Part shown: positions 44,558 to 53,713 of the stretch, piece by piece
Layout: every line of letters starts with the position of its first letter
Numbering within the stretch: position 1 is the stretch's first letter
Source: Parvibaculum sp.
Lineage (GTDB): Bacteria > Pseudomonadota > Alphaproteobacteria > Parvibaculales > Parvibaculaceae
Assembly (NCBI RefSeq): GCF_030651915.1
Contig: NZ_JAUSBV010000008.1
Location: forward strand, 372,001 to 436,000
Direction: 5' to 3'
DNA length: 64,000 nt
Notes under the pieces: model-generated
The model's database searches: none
Told to the model about the DNA's origin: nothing
What the model saw: only the letters and a program-made list of their open reading frames with translations
Program-made: the position numbers and the translations under genes

Positions 44558-46879
44558 ATGGCGCGTGACAAGTTCAAATCATTCGGTCGGGGGTCTGAAC
44601 GTCCCTTGCCCGCGAAAGGCTCTTCAGGCTTTGCCGAGGCGCCCGGGGCTGCGTTTGTGCCCGCGACGGCCGCGCCCGACAGCGAGACATGGGCCGGCGC
44701 GCTGCAAGGCGACCCGGCCAACTGGCCGCTTTTCGAACCGCACCGTCCGGAGCGCCCGGCAAAGTCGGAAGGCGGCCGGCCGCTGAAACTGGTGTCAGAA
44801 TACGAGCCGGCCGGCGACCAGCCGACCGCCATTGTCGAGCTGGTCGAAGGCATCAAGCAGGGCGAGAACGACCAGGTGCTGCTCGGCGTCACCGGCTCCG
44901 GCAAGACCTATACGATGGCGCAGGTGATCGCCCGCACCCAGCGGCCGGCGCTTATCCTCGCGCCCAACAAGACTCTGGCCGCCCAACTTTACGGCGAGTT
45001 CAAGAGCTTTTTTCCGGAAAACGCAGTCGAGTATTTCGTTTCCTACTACGACTACTATCAGCCCGAAGCCTATGTGCCGCGCACCGACACCTATATCGAG
45101 AAGGAAAGCTCGATCAACGAGCAGATCGACCGCATGCGCCACGCCGCGACGCGGGCGCTGCTTGAACGCGATGACGTGATCATCGTCGCCTCGGTTTCCT
45201 GCATCTACGGCATCGGCTCGGTCGAGACCTATTCGGCCATGACTTTTTCGGTGAAGCGCGGCGAGCGTCTCGACCGCAAGCAGCTGATCGCCGACCTCGT
45301 GGCGCTGCAATACAAGCGTAACGACCAGTCCTTCGTCCGCGGCACCTTCCGTGTGCGCGGTGACACGATCGAAATCTTCCCCGCCCACTACGAAGACCGC
45401 GCCTGGCGCGTCTCGCTGTTCGGCGACGAGGTCGAGGAGATCGCCGAATTCGATCCACTGACCGGCCAGAAGAGCGGCAAGCTCGACGAGATCAAGCTTT
45501 ACGCCAATTCACATTACGTGACGCCGCGCCCGACGCTCAATCAGGCGATGGAAGAGATCAAGCATGACCTTCAGGTCCGCCTGCAGGAACTGAAAGGCCA
45601 GGGCAAGCTGCTGGAAGCGCAGCGCCTCGAACAGCGCACGCAATTCGACATCGAGATGATGGAAGCGACCGGCAGCTGCGCCGGCATCGAGAATTATTCG
45701 CGCTACCTGACCGGCCGCAAGCCCGGCGAGCCGCCGCCCACGCTTTTCGAATATCTGCCCGACAACGCGCTGGTCTTCGCCGACGAGAGCCATGTGACCG
45801 TGCCGCAGATCGGCGGCATGTTCCGGGGCGACTACCGGCGCAAATCGACGCTGGCCGAATACGGCTTCCGCCTGCCCTCCTGCGTCGACAACCGGCCGAT
45901 GCGCTTCGAGGAATGGAACGCGATGCGGCCGCAATCGGTCTTCGTGTCGGCGACGCCCGGCCCTTGGGAGATGGAACGCACCGGCGGCATCTTCGTGGAA
46001 CAGGTGATCCGCCCGACCGGCCTGATCGACCCGCCGACCTTCATCCGCCCGGTCGCGACGCAAGTGGACGACCTGATCGCCGAATGTCACGAAGTGGCGG
46101 CGAAGGGTCAGCGCGTGCTGGTGACGACGCTGACCAAGCGCATGGCCGAAGACCTGACCGAATATATGCACGAGCAGGGCATCCGCGTGCGCTACATGCA
46201 TTCCGACATCGACACGCTGGAACGCATCGAGATCCTGCGCGACCTGCGCCTCGGCGCCTTCGACGTGCTGATCGGCATCAACCTGCTTCGCGAAGGCCTC
46301 GACATCCCCGAATGCGCGCTGGTGGCGATCCTCGACGCCGACAAGGAAGGGTTCCTCAGGTCCGAAACCTCGCTGATCCAGACCATCGGCCGCGCGGCGC
46401 GCAACATCGACGGCCGCGTGATCCTTTATGCCGACAAGGTGACGGGCTCGATGGAACGCGCCATCGCGGAGACCAACCGCCGCCGCGAAAAGCAGACCGC
46501 CTACAATATCGAAAACAACATCACGCCGGAAAGCATTCGCCGCAATATCGGCGACATTCTCGAAAGCGTCTATGAGCGCGACCATGTGCGCGTCGATACC
46601 GGCGAGGCGGACGAAGCTTTCATCGGCCACAATCTGCGCGCCCACATCGCCGAACTCGAACGCAAGATGAAGGACGCCGCCGCCGATCTCGAATTCGAAA
46701 CGGCGGCGCGCCTGCGCGATGAGATTAAACGGCTGGAAGCGACCGAACTCGCGATCGCCGACGATCCGATGGCGCGGCAATCGGCGGTCGAGGACAGCGT
46801 TGCGAGAACGACGAAACCGAAAGGTCGGTCAACGTCAGGCAAGCCGGGGACAAGGGCGGGGAAATATAAGAGGCGGTAG
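44558..46879 (+). CDS. uvrB: Excinuclease ABC subunit B
   Basis: This 773-residue DNA helicase-like protein has Walker A G-V-T-G-S-G-K-T at 110-117, the beta-hairpin [14 protein letters not shown] as Walker B, and R-E-G-L-D-I-P and Q-T-I-G-R-A-A-R-N motifs. A C-terminal UVR domain ([15 protein letters not shown]) binds UvrC, encoded at 54458. It verifies lesions and loads UvrC in nucleotide-excision repair. A non-conserved N-terminal extension of about 75 residues precedes the core, common in Alphaproteobacteria. I see no clear LexA box upstream. Confidence 0.97.
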   Translation: MARDKFKSFGRGSERPLPAKGSSGFAEAPGAAFVPATAAPDSETWAGALQGDPANWPLFEPHRPERPAKSEGGRPLKLVSEYEPAGDQPTAIVELVEGIKQGENDQVLLGVTGSGKTYTMAQVIARTQRPALILAPNKTLAAQLYGEFKSFFPENAVEYFVSYYDYYQPEAYVPRTDTYIEKESSINEQIDRMRHAATRALLERDDVIIVASVSCIYGIGSVETYSAMTFSVKRGERLDRKQLIADLVALQYKRNDQSFVRGTFRVRGDTIEIFPAHYEDRAWRVSLFGDEVEEIAEFDPLTGQKSGKLDEIKLYANSHYVTPRPTLNQAMEEIKHDLQVRLQELKGQGKLLEAQRLEQRTQFDIEMMEATGSCAGIENYSRYLTGRKPGEPPPTLFEYLPDNALVFADESHVTVPQIGGMFRGDYRRKSTLAEYGFRLPSCVDNRPMRFEEWNAMRPQSVFVSATPGPWEMERTGGIFVEQVIRPTGLIDPPTFIRPVATQVDDLIAECHEVAAKGQRVLVTTLTKRMAEDLTEYMHEQGIRVRYMHSDIDTLERIEILRDLRLGAFDVLIGINLLREGLDIPECALVAILDADKEGFLRSETSLIQTIGRAARNIDGRVILYADKVTGSMERAIAETNRRREKQTAYNIENNITPESIRRNIGDILESVYERDHVRVDTGEADEAFIGHNLRAHIAELERKMKDAAADLEFETAARLRDEIKRLEATELAIADDPMARQSAVEDSVARTTKPKGRSTSGKPGTRAGKYKRR

Positions 46880-46883
46880 AGCG

Positions 46884-47207
46884 ATGCGCCAAGAAGAACG
46901 ATACTGGGACCATATCCTCGCCGTTCTCATTGTACGCGGAGGCACCGCGCCCGCAGGCGATGTTATTGCAGCGGTCGCACGGCGGGCAGGGCTGACTGCC
47001 GCAGATATGCGACCAACCAACGCCGACGGAAGGCCCAAGTACAAGTGCCACATCGAAGCCGCCAAGCAATACCTTCGACATAGTGGACTGGTGGTGAGTT
47101 CAGGTCGCGGAACATGGAGCATTACAAGCAAGGGAAAGAGTTCGTATCCGTTGTCCGGGAAACGACACATAGCGATCAAGCGATCCGGAAACGCGCACTG
47201 GTATTAG
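46884..47207 (+). CDS. Stand-alone Mrr_N-like winged-helix protein
   Basis: This 107-residue protein begins only four bases after uvrB. Its pattern, W-D-H-I-L-A-V-L-I-V-R-G-G, D-V-I-A-A-V-A-R-R-A-G-L, a charged loop, then A-A-K-Q-Y-L-R-H-S-G-L-V-V and R-G-T-W-S-I-T-S-K-G, is that of the Mrr N-terminal winged-helix domain of type IV restriction enzymes. No nuclease domain is attached: the protein ends soon after the winged helix in a short basic tail. A DNA-binding accessory role is possible. The distance to uvrB suggests cotranscription. The ribosome-binding site is poor. Confidence 0.6.
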   Translation: MRQEERYWDHILAVLIVRGGTAPAGDVIAAVARRAGLTAADMRPTNADGRPKYKCHIEAAKQYLRHSGLVVSSGRGTWSITSKGKSSYPLSGKRHIAIKRSGNAHWY

Positions 47208-47214
47208 CCCTCCC

Positions 47215-47622
47215 TCACACCCCCATCAGATACTCCACCAGATCCTTCGCATCGAAGACCAGCGAGATGATCATCGTCGCCAGCGCCGCGACGAACCAGA
47301 CGCCGTAGACGCTCTTCTTGTCGATCTGCCCCCAGCGGCGGATGAAGAGCACCGCGACTGGCGTCCAGAAGACGAGATGCGTGACGCCCCAGAGCTTGTT
47401 CCAGCCGACCGTCATGCCGAGGCCCATCGTCGCGACGATGGAAAGGAAGAAGGCCAGCAGCAGCCACCGCGCTTCGGAACGAAAAAACGAGAAAACAAGG
47501 CTGCCGACGCCGAGCACGGCCAGCATCCAGTACATCCAGTACTGCACCCATTGCGGCAGCGCCGCCACATAGGCGTCCTGCGCCGCCTGCGCGGCGATGA
47601 AGGCGTCCAGAAAACCTTCCAT
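47215..47622 (-). CDS. Membrane protein of unknown function, four predicted helices
   Basis: This 135-residue protein has an amphipathic N-terminus with A-A-Q-A-A-Q-D-A-Y-V and four hydrophobic segments (about 27-46, 52-70, 78-95, 107-124). The N-x-L-W-G-V-T-H-L-V-F-W-T-P pattern recurs in uncharacterised proteobacterial proteins. AGCGGAGGA precedes the ATG at 47622. It is convergent with the Mrr_N-like gene, seven bases apart. Confidence 0.65.
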   Translation of the reverse strand: MEGFLDAFIAAQAAQDAYVAALPQWVQYWMYWMLAVLGVGSLVFSFFRSEARWLLLAFFLSIVATMGLGMTVGWNKLWGVTHLVFWTPVAVLFIRRWGQIDKKSVYGVWFVAALATMIISLVFDAKDLVEYLMGV

Positions 47623-47743
47623 GACTTTCGTCCTCCGCTTGTTATCGTTCGGGGTGGCATATCGAACGCCCGGTCCGGCGGCCGCGCAAGTCAAGATTTC
47701 GTCAGCGGCCGATGCCGGAAGAGAGGCGCCGAAAGGGAGAGGC

Positions 47744-48217
47744 ATGGAGAAACCGAAACGACGGACGCTCTCGAACCCCGAACGGGCGGCCGGCAAGTGC
47801 CGCTGCGGCGCGGTGCGCTTCGATATCCTGGTTCCCGCCCTCTGGGCCTGGCACGATCATTCCGCCGCCACCCGCGCGACAACCAGCGCCGCCGCCATGT
47901 GCTGGGTCGGCAGCTGGAAGAAACGCTTCCGTCTGCTCGAAGGCGAAGACGAGGTGACCCGCTGGGAGGAACCCGGCACCGCCCGCAGCTTCTGCGCCCG
48001 CTGCGGCACACCCCTCTTTTATGAGCGCGACCGCTCCCGCCACGTCATCAACATTCCCCGCGCTCTTTTCGAGAGCCGCGTCGGTCGCGAACCGCGTTAC
48101 CATGCCGGGCTGAAAGAGATGCCCGACTGGGCCTATCTCGGCGAAGCGCTGGCACCCCTCAAGGGCTATCCGGGCATCATGGTGGAGCGGAAAAGGAAGA
48201 AAAAGCGAGCCCCTTAA
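47744..48217 (+). CDS. GFA-family protein lacking the central Cys pair
   Basis: This 157-residue protein starts its domain with G-K-C-R-C-G-A-V-R-F (C19, C21) and ends it with F-C-A-R-C-G-T-P-L-F-Y (C84, C87), the outer zinc ligands of the glutathione-dependent formaldehyde-activating family. The usual central C-H-C-x2-C is replaced by W-H-D-H-S-A-A-T-R (36-44). Activity is therefore doubtful, or zinc geometry differs. The ATG follows GGGAGAGGC. It is divergent from the membrane-protein gene. Confidence 0.75.
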   Translation: MEKPKRRTLSNPERAAGKCRCGAVRFDILVPALWAWHDHSAATRATTSAAAMCWVGSWKKRFRLLEGEDEVTRWEEPGTARSFCARCGTPLFYERDRSRHVINIPRALFESRVGREPRYHAGLKEMPDWAYLGEALAPLKGYPGIMVERKRKKKRAP

Positions 48218-48299
48218 GGCATGTTCTGACCTGCACGCTTTTGCCATATTCGGCCTCTATCCTGCCGCCGAGAACAAGATCACTCATGGAGACTGAATC

Positions 48300-48659
48300 A
48301 TGCGCGCGATACTCGCGATCCTTGCACTGACGATCCCGCTGGCCGTCGCCCCGGCCTTCGCGGAGGGCGATGGCGAGCGTTCGGTCGTGGGTCAGGCGGT
48401 CGATGGCGTCAAGGAAGGCGGCCGCACCATCGGCCATGGCGCCCGCGATGCGACCAAGGCCATCGGTCATGGCACGCGCGACGCCACAAAGGCCATCGGT
48501 CACGGCACCCGCGACACAGTCCATGCGGTCGGCGACACGGCGGACGAAGTCACGACCGAGATCGGCCACGGCACGCGCGACGCCGCGAAGGAAACCGGCA
48601 ACTTCTTCACCCGCATCGGCCATGCCTTCCGCGACGGCTGGAACGATCTGACGAAGTGA
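48300..48659 (+). CDS. Secreted protein with five 11-residue repeats
   Basis: This 119-residue protein has a signal peptide (cleavage after A-F-A near 21). Five head-to-tail 11-mers then span residues 43-97, with consensus A-I-G-H-G-T-R-D-A-T-K, followed by a degenerate sixth unit. Eleven-residue periodicity suits a right-handed amphipathic helix as in LEA-like or apolipoprotein-like proteins. The DNA repeats in 33-bp units. The following gene starts inside its stop codon (GTGA). The function is unknown; membrane-surface or periplasmic stress protection is a guess. Confidence 0.7.
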   Translation: MRAILAILALTIPLAVAPAFAEGDGERSVVGQAVDGVKEGGRTIGHGARDATKAIGHGTRDATKAIGHGTRDTVHAVGDTADEVTTEIGHGTRDAAKETGNFFTRIGHAFRDGWNDLTK

Positions 48660-49222
48660 GCCGGCCCGTGACCACCACCCTCCTCCTTGGCGCCACCGGC
48701 ATGCTGAAGGCTGCGGCAAGTCACGCCGCCTGGCAGGCGGAAGAATGTGTCCTCGTCTCGCGCAACGCCGGTGTTTTTTCCTTCGGCAACGCCGCGCTCG
48801 ATGCAAGGCTCATCCGCCTGTCGCTCTCCTATGAGGACGAGCCCGCCTTCCTCGGCGCACTCGCCGACTACGCGCCGTTCGATCTTGCGCTGACATGGAT
48901 CCGTCCCCGCGCCGAATTGCTGCGCGCCGCGCTCGACGCCCTCATCGCGCCGGGTGGGTTGCTGGTCGAAGTGATGGGCTCGCGTTCGATCCTGACGGGC
49001 GAGAGCGGCGCGCCCTCCATCGCGGCATTGCGCGCCGAGGTGCTGGCGCATCAGCCCGACATCACCTATGCACAGGTGATCCTCGGCTTCGTGCATGAGG
49101 GAAAAAATTCGCGCTGGCTCGATCACGAGGAAATTTCGGCCGCCGCCATCGCCCAGATGGAAATGCCCCTCCCCCGCCGCATCGCCGGCACGCTGGAACC
49201 CTGGGACGAACGTCCACACTGA
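48656..49222 (+). CDS. Rossmann-like (short-chain dehydrogenase-type) protein
   Basis: This 188-residue protein begins T-T-T-L-L-L-G-A-T-G-M-L-K-A-A-A, a Rossmann dinucleotide loop with an unusual G-A-T-G-M-L. It keeps a beta-alpha pattern through L-V-S-R-N-A and D-L-A-L-T-W-I, and then a Y-A-Q-V-I-L-G-F stretch. No Y-x3-K catalytic pair is present, so reductase activity is unlikely. The GTG start overlaps the stop of the repeat protein. Confidence 0.6.
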   Translation: MSRPVTTTLLLGATGMLKAAASHAAWQAEECVLVSRNAGVFSFGNAALDARLIRLSLSYEDEPAFLGALADYAPFDLALTWIRPRAELLRAALDALIAPGGLLVEVMGSRSILTGESGAPSIAALRAEVLAHQPDITYAQVILGFVHEGKNSRWLDHEEISAAAIAQMEMPLPRRIAGTLEPWDERPH

Positions 49223-49225
49223 CGC

Positions 49226-49837
49226 TCAGCGCGCATACCAGCCGAACGGGCGGAAGGCGAAATGCAGCGCAACGCCCAGCCCCGCAAACAACAGCGCCAC
49301 GAGAAGCCGCACCCAGATCAGGCTGAAGCCGATATGCGTCGGGAAGACATGCGTCTTCGAAACCGAAGCCTCTTTCAGATGGCGGATATTCTCAGCGTCC
49401 GGCCCGGTGATCATGTCAAGCATGTCGCGCATCGAGCGGTAACGCACGATGGCGACGAAATCCCAGGGTTCAAGCCCGGCCGGCTCGATGAAACGCGCGA
49501 TCGGTCGCGACATGAAGATGGGATGCCCGGCGCGCTTGAACAGCTCCGGCAGGATGACGCGGTTATAGGCCTCGGCGGCGGCCATGTCGGCCGGGTCGTT
49601 GACCAGATTGACCATGAAGAATTCGCGCCCGTCATCGGCCCGCGCCCAGGTTTCGATGGTCTGGCGCGCGCCAAGGGAACTTTGATGGTCTGCGGCCATC
49701 GCGTCGATCTGCGCCATGAAGCGGTCGACCTCCTCAGCCGACAGCGGCCTGCCCGCGCCGCCATACCAGGCCCAGAAACCGGCATAGAGCAGCACCAATG
49801 CGAGAGAGAGAAGACGGGGACCGGTGAGACGGGGCAT
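49226..49837 (-). CDS. Membrane-anchored DUF1330-like protein
   Basis: This 203-residue protein has a hydrophobic segment at each end (about 9-24 and 177-196). The middle has F-F-M-V-N-L-V, A-E-A-Y-N-R-V-I-L-P and W-D-F-V-A-I-V-R-Y-R-S-M-R-D-M-L-D-M, the strand-helix rhythm of ferredoxin-like DUF1330/ABM domains. The function is unknown. It is convergent with the Rossmann-like gene, three bases apart. Confidence 0.6.
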   Translation of the reverse strand: MPRLTGPRLLSLALVLLYAGFWAWYGGAGRPLSAEEVDRFMAQIDAMAADHQSSLGARQTIETWARADDGREFFMVNLVNDPADMAAAEAYNRVILPELFKRAGHPIFMSRPIARFIEPAGLEPWDFVAIVRYRSMRDMLDMITGPDAENIRHLKEASVSKTHVFPTHIGFSLIWVRLLVALLFAGLGVALHFAFRPFGWYAR

Positions 49838-49911
49838 GGAACGGTTCCTCTTGCGACGGAGGAATCCTAGGGCCGCCCGATTAAATTGGCAATATACGTG
49901 TCAAAATATAT

Positions 49912-51168
49912 CTAGTGCCCAGCCGGCGGCGCCGGCAGCCGCATCCGGCCGAAATGTTCCCGCACACGACCGGCAAGCGCCATCAGTCGCGGATCGTGTT
50001 TTACCCACCGCTTCAACGCCAGTCCGGCGCGCATTCCCGCCGCAGCAGCAGCGCCGGCAAGGCTCACGCCACCCACGAAATTGCGCATCTTCATCGGCAC
50101 ATCGCAGAAACTCTCCTTGTAGGGAAGATGACCGACCGAGAGATCGTAGACCGTGTCGCCACGCGCGATGCTCGCCTGCAGTAGCTGGAGAAGATGCAGC
50201 CGGCCCGGCGAGAGGCGAGCGTACGCACCCGCCTCGTAGGTATGCACCATCAGCGTCGTGCGGCCCTGACGGCGATGGCCGATGCTACCGGAGAGAAACG
50301 CGCCGTCGAGCCGCAATTCGGCAACATCGAGGAGCGAGCGCCCGGCCGGCAACGCGGCCAGCGCCAGATAGGCGTCGCGATAGCCGGGCTCGGTGAAGAT
50401 CGAACGGATGCCCTGCGCGGCAAGCTGCGCCGCCTTGCGGCTCAGGATTTCGGCGGTCATCGCGACGCACTCCTCGGGTGTCTCCGCAAAGCGAAACGTC
50501 ACCGCGCCGGACGCTTCCAGCTTGCGCATTTTCGAGCGGTCGATACGTCGCGTCTCGGGGCGGTAACGCAGCGCGAATTCGTCGAAGGTTGCCGGCAGAT
50601 CGAAAACATAGGCGTCGTCGGGCGCCGCCACGCCGCCGAGTTCGACGAAAGGATTGCGCACCGGCGCAAGCGGCGTACCGAGCGCAAGGGGTTGATTGGT
50701 AAGCATCGCAAGATCATGACGCGGCAAGGCCCGGGCGATCTGCCGCCACATCGCCGGAAATTCACCGGCCGGCACACGCGCCGCGAAGTCGGGTGCCAGC
50801 AGCGGTGCTTTGTAGTCGGCCATGCGGCCGCCCATGAAGACCAGCCGTTTGAGCCCCATGAAACGCTCAATGCCGAGGGGCGCGAGCAGTAGCGGCTCGC
50901 CCTGCCGCGACACCACAACGATCGCCGGCGTCGTCCCGGCGCCCGCATGGGCATGCCAGGCTGAAAGCCAGTCAAAGCTCTGAAAGGCGGTGCCGGTGGC
51001 CGTCGCCTCGAAAGCGCGCCAGACGGGCTCGGCCGCCTCGAAACTCGTATAGACGGCGACACCCGCCACGCGCGCCAAACGCTCGGGGAAAGACGCGGCA
51101 ACGCGGCGGCCACGCTGCTGAGGCAGCGCCGCGGGAACCGGTTCCGTCTGATCCGTCGCCAAAGTCAT
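49912..51168 (-). CDS. BioF2/CelD-like GNAT acetyltransferase
   Basis: This protein of about 418 residues has the double GNAT-like architecture of the BioF2-like (CelD) family: W-R-A-F-E-A-T-A-T-G-T-A-F-Q-S-F-D-W-L near the N-terminus and, after residue 250, S-K-M-R-K-L-E-A-S-G and a C-terminal Y-D-L-S-V-G-H-L-P-Y-K-E-S-F. Relatives act in exopolysaccharide or capsule modification. The ATG at 51168 follows GGAAA; an earlier in-frame ATG at 51249 has no site. No polysaccharide cluster is nearby. Confidence 0.75.
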   Translation of the reverse strand: MTLATDQTEPVPAALPQQRGRRVAASFPERLARVAGVAVYTSFEAAEPVWRAFEATATGTAFQSFDWLSAWHAHAGAGTTPAIVVVSRQGEPLLLAPLGIERFMGLKRLVFMGGRMADYKAPLLAPDFAARVPAGEFPAMWRQIARALPRHDLAMLTNQPLALGTPLAPVRNPFVELGGVAAPDDAYVFDLPATFDEFALRYRPETRRIDRSKMRKLEASGAVTFRFAETPEECVAMTAEILSRKAAQLAAQGIRSIFTEPGYRDAYLALAALPAGRSLLDVAELRLDGAFLSGSIGHRRQGRTTLMVHTYEAGAYARLSPGRLHLLQLLQASIARGDTVYDLSVGHLPYKESFCDVPMKMRNFVGGVSLAGAAAAAGMRAGLALKRWVKHDPRLMALAGRVREHFGRMRLPAPPAGH

Positions 51169-51306
51169 TTTCCGTCCATCGTCCGTTTTCGGCGCAGTCA
51201 GTCCCGATTCGGGACACAACTCCACACTCGGCTTGAGCCAAGCAAGCATTCGGCCAGCGCCGGCGTGCTAGGATTGGCCGCTGCAATGCCCGAAGGAGCC
51301 CCGTCC

Positions 51307-51660
51307 ATGTTCCCTGCCCTGATGCCCTTCAGTATCGACGGTTTGGCGCCAGAGCTCGGCGCGCCAGCCCCCGAGCGACTGCTCAACGGCAAGCCTGTGA
51401 GCCGCACCTGGAACCTCTTTACGGCACCTGACGGCCGGTTCTTTTCAGGCATATGGGAGAGCGAACCCGGCGCATGGCGGATCGAATATACGGAGCATGA
51501 GTTTTGCCACATCATCGAAGGTGTCAGCCGGATCACACCCGATGGCGGCCAACCCCTGACCGTGAAGGCCGGCGATGCTTTCGCGATTCCGGCCGGTTTC
51601 CGCGGGGTCTGGGAAGTGCTCGAAAGAACCCGCAAGCACTACGCAATTTATGAAGTCTGA
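51307..51660 (+). CDS. Cupin-domain protein (DUF861-like)
   Basis: This 117-residue single-cupin protein has G-I-W-E-S-E-P-G-A-W-R-I and E-Y-T-E-H-E-F-C-H-I-I-E-G, then G-D-A-F-A-I-P-A-G-F-R-G-V-W-E-V. These match the EutQ/ureidoglycine-aminohydrolase-like cupin group. The metal-ligand pattern is partly kept (E-x-E and H). The substrate is unknown. AAGGAG precedes the ATG. Confidence 0.82.
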   Translation: MFPALMPFSIDGLAPELGAPAPERLLNGKPVSRTWNLFTAPDGRFFSGIWESEPGAWRIEYTEHEFCHIIEGVSRITPDGGQPLTVKAGDAFAIPAGFRGVWEVLERTRKHYAIYEV

Positions 51661-51845
51661 CGCTGCGTTAACAAACCGATTCTTGTCAGGTGCAGCGTTG
51701 CCCCCTATATGCCTCCGATAGCGAAAGAAAACGGGTTCGGGGGCGGACCCGCAACGATCAAGGGGATCAAAATCGGTATCCGGTTGAAAACCCGCCGTCG
51801 CGGCGGCTCCATTAATCGTATCTCCTTCCAGGAGCATTGCACCTG

Positions 51846-52925
51846 ATGCTGCAGGATTTTGTCTACCTGACCGGCGGTCTGGTGATCCTGCTTATTTGCG
51901 GCGACTTGCTCGTAAGGGGCGCCACCTCGCTGGCTGCGCGCTACGGCGTCTCTCCGCTTCTGATCGCCCTGACCATCGTCGCCTTCGGCACATCGGCACC
52001 CGAGTTGCTGGTTTCGGTTCGCGCCGCCCTCGCCGGTGTCCCCGGCATCGCTCTCGGCAACGTCGTCGGCAGCAACATCGCCAACATATTGCTCATTCTC
52101 GGTCTGCCGGCGCTGATCTATCCGATTGCCTGCGCCGGTCGCATCATGCCGCACAATATGCTGATCATGATGGCCGCCAGCGTGACGCTGATCGCCTTGT
52201 GCTTCATCGGGCCCCTCGGCTTCTGGCAAGGCCTGTTTCTTCTCACGCTGTTGGCGATCTATCTCGTCTATTCGGGCTGGGATGCGCGCATGAACCCGCA
52301 CGAACCATCGCCTCTATTGGCATCCGCCGACGACGTGCTGCCCGTTCCTGAACATCTCGGCGACCCATTTGCTCAAGACGCGTCATTCGACGCTGCCCGC
52401 AGTCTTCCGCATGGCGATTTGCCGCCGCCGCTCCACTCCCGCCGGGTCATCGCACTCAAGATCGTCCTCGGAATTGCCGGCTTGCCGCTCGGTGCGCGCT
52501 TGGTCGTCGATGGGGGCATCGACATCGCACAGGTCTTCGGCGTGTCGGACGCCGTAATCGGCCTTTCGCTCATTGCCGTCGGCACATCGCTGCCAGAGCT
52601 CGCAACCTCGGTCATGGCTGTCTTCCGCCGCAACGACGAAATGGTGGTCGGCAACATCGTCGGCAGCAACATCATGAACATCCTGGCCATTCTCGGAATC
52701 ACGGCCCTGATCGCACCGCTGCCGATTGACAAGGACTTTCTGACCTTCCATCTCTGGGTCATGCTGGGCGCGGCGGTCCTGCTGCTGCCCATGGCCATGA
52801 CAGGCCACAAGATTGGCCGCATCGCGGGCGCTGTATTCCTGCTCTGCTATGGTGCTTATCTTTATGCAATGTTTGCATTTGGCCATGTGCCGCCGACCGT
52901 CGAAAACGGACTGAACGGATTCTGA
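51846..52925 (+). CDS. Calcium/sodium antiporter (YrbG/CaCA family)
   Basis: This 359-residue protein has two homologous five-helix halves, each with the alpha repeat: F-G-T-S-A-P-E-L-L-V-S and G-N-V-V-G-S-N-I-A-N in the first, V-G-T-S-L-P-E-L-A-T-S and G-N-I-V-G-S-N-I-M-N in the second. These acidic, Ser-rich motifs form the ion site. It exchanges cytosolic Ca2+ for Na+ across the inner membrane. The long hydrophilic central loop (about 150-195) is longer than usual. The ATG at 51846 follows AGGAG by 11 bases; a TTG at 51837 is possible. Structured sequence lies in its leader. Confidence 0.9.
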   Translation: MLQDFVYLTGGLVILLICGDLLVRGATSLAARYGVSPLLIALTIVAFGTSAPELLVSVRAALAGVPGIALGNVVGSNIANILLILGLPALIYPIACAGRIMPHNMLIMMAASVTLIALCFIGPLGFWQGLFLLTLLAIYLVYSGWDARMNPHEPSPLLASADDVLPVPEHLGDPFAQDASFDAARSLPHGDLPPPLHSRRVIALKIVLGIAGLPLGARLVVDGGIDIAQVFGVSDAVIGLSLIAVGTSLPELATSVMAVFRRNDEMVVGNIVGSNIMNILAILGITALIAPLPIDKDFLTFHLWVMLGAAVLLLPMAMTGHKIGRIAGAVFLLCYGAYLYAMFAFGHVPPTVENGLNGF

Positions 52926-52935
52926 GAAGGCGATC

Positions 52936-53700
52936 GTGACTGCAAGCAAGGGAACCGCACTCGTCACCGGCGCGGCACAGCGCATCGGCCGCGCCGTTGC
53001 ACTGGCATTGGCAGAGGATGGCTGGGCCGTCGCAATCCATCATCGCAGCTCCACCGCCGAGGCCGCCGAGGTCGCACGCGAAATCGAAACGAAGGGCGGA
53101 CGAGCCGGCGTGTTTGCCGCCGATCTTGCCGACATGACCCAAACGCAGGGGCTCATCGCCGTAGCTGCGGCTGCGCTCGGCCCACTGACATTGCTGGTCA
53201 ACAATGCTTCGCTTTTTGAAAAAGACGAGGCGGCAACGATGACGCCCGAAAGCTGGGCAGCACACATGGACACCAATCTGCGCGCGCCGGCCTTTCTGGC
53301 TCAGGCTTTCGCCGCACAGTTGCCATCGGGTGCGGACGGCAACATCGTCAACCTGATCGACCAGCGCGTCTGGGCGCCGACACCCAAATTTCTGTCCTAC
53401 ACGGTCAGCAAGATGGCTTTGTGGGACCTGACTCAGGTGCTTGCCCGCGCGCTGGCGCCGCAGATCCGCGTCAACGGTATCGGCCCCGGACCGGCGATGA
53501 TCAATGCCCGCCAGTCCGATGCCGATTTCGAGAGACAATGCCGGGCGACGATACTGAAAAGGGGCACGACGGCGGAGGAGATTTGCGCCGCGATCCGGTT
53601 TATTGTCGCCGCGCCCGCTATGACCGGCCAGATGATAGCGCTGGACGGCGGCCAGCACCTCGCCTGGGAAACGCCCGACGTCGCCGGCGTTCCCGAATAG
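52936..53700 (+). CDS. SDR-family pteridine reductase-like protein (FolM-like)
   Basis: This 254-residue short-chain dehydrogenase has T-G-A-A-Q-R-I-G-R-A at the cofactor site, as in PTR1/FolM reductases, then N-N-A-S and the catalytic Y-x3-K in L-S-Y-T-V-S-K-M-A-L. FolM-like enzymes reduce dihydro-pterins. FolB is encoded 13 bp downstream, which supports a folate or tetrahydromonapterin role. The GTG at 52936 is the start. The Arg in the R-I-G loop favours NADPH. Confidence 0.85.
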   Translation: MTASKGTALVTGAAQRIGRAVALALAEDGWAVAIHHRSSTAEAAEVAREIETKGGRAGVFAADLADMTQTQGLIAVAAAALGPLTLLVNNASLFEKDEAATMTPESWAAHMDTNLRAPAFLAQAFAAQLPSGADGNIVNLIDQRVWAPTPKFLSYTVSKMALWDLTQVLARALAPQIRVNGIGPGPAMINARQSDADFERQCRATILKRGTTAEEICAAIRFIVAAPAMTGQMIALDGGQHLAWETPDVAGVPE

Positions 53701-53713
53701 AGACCTGGATATC

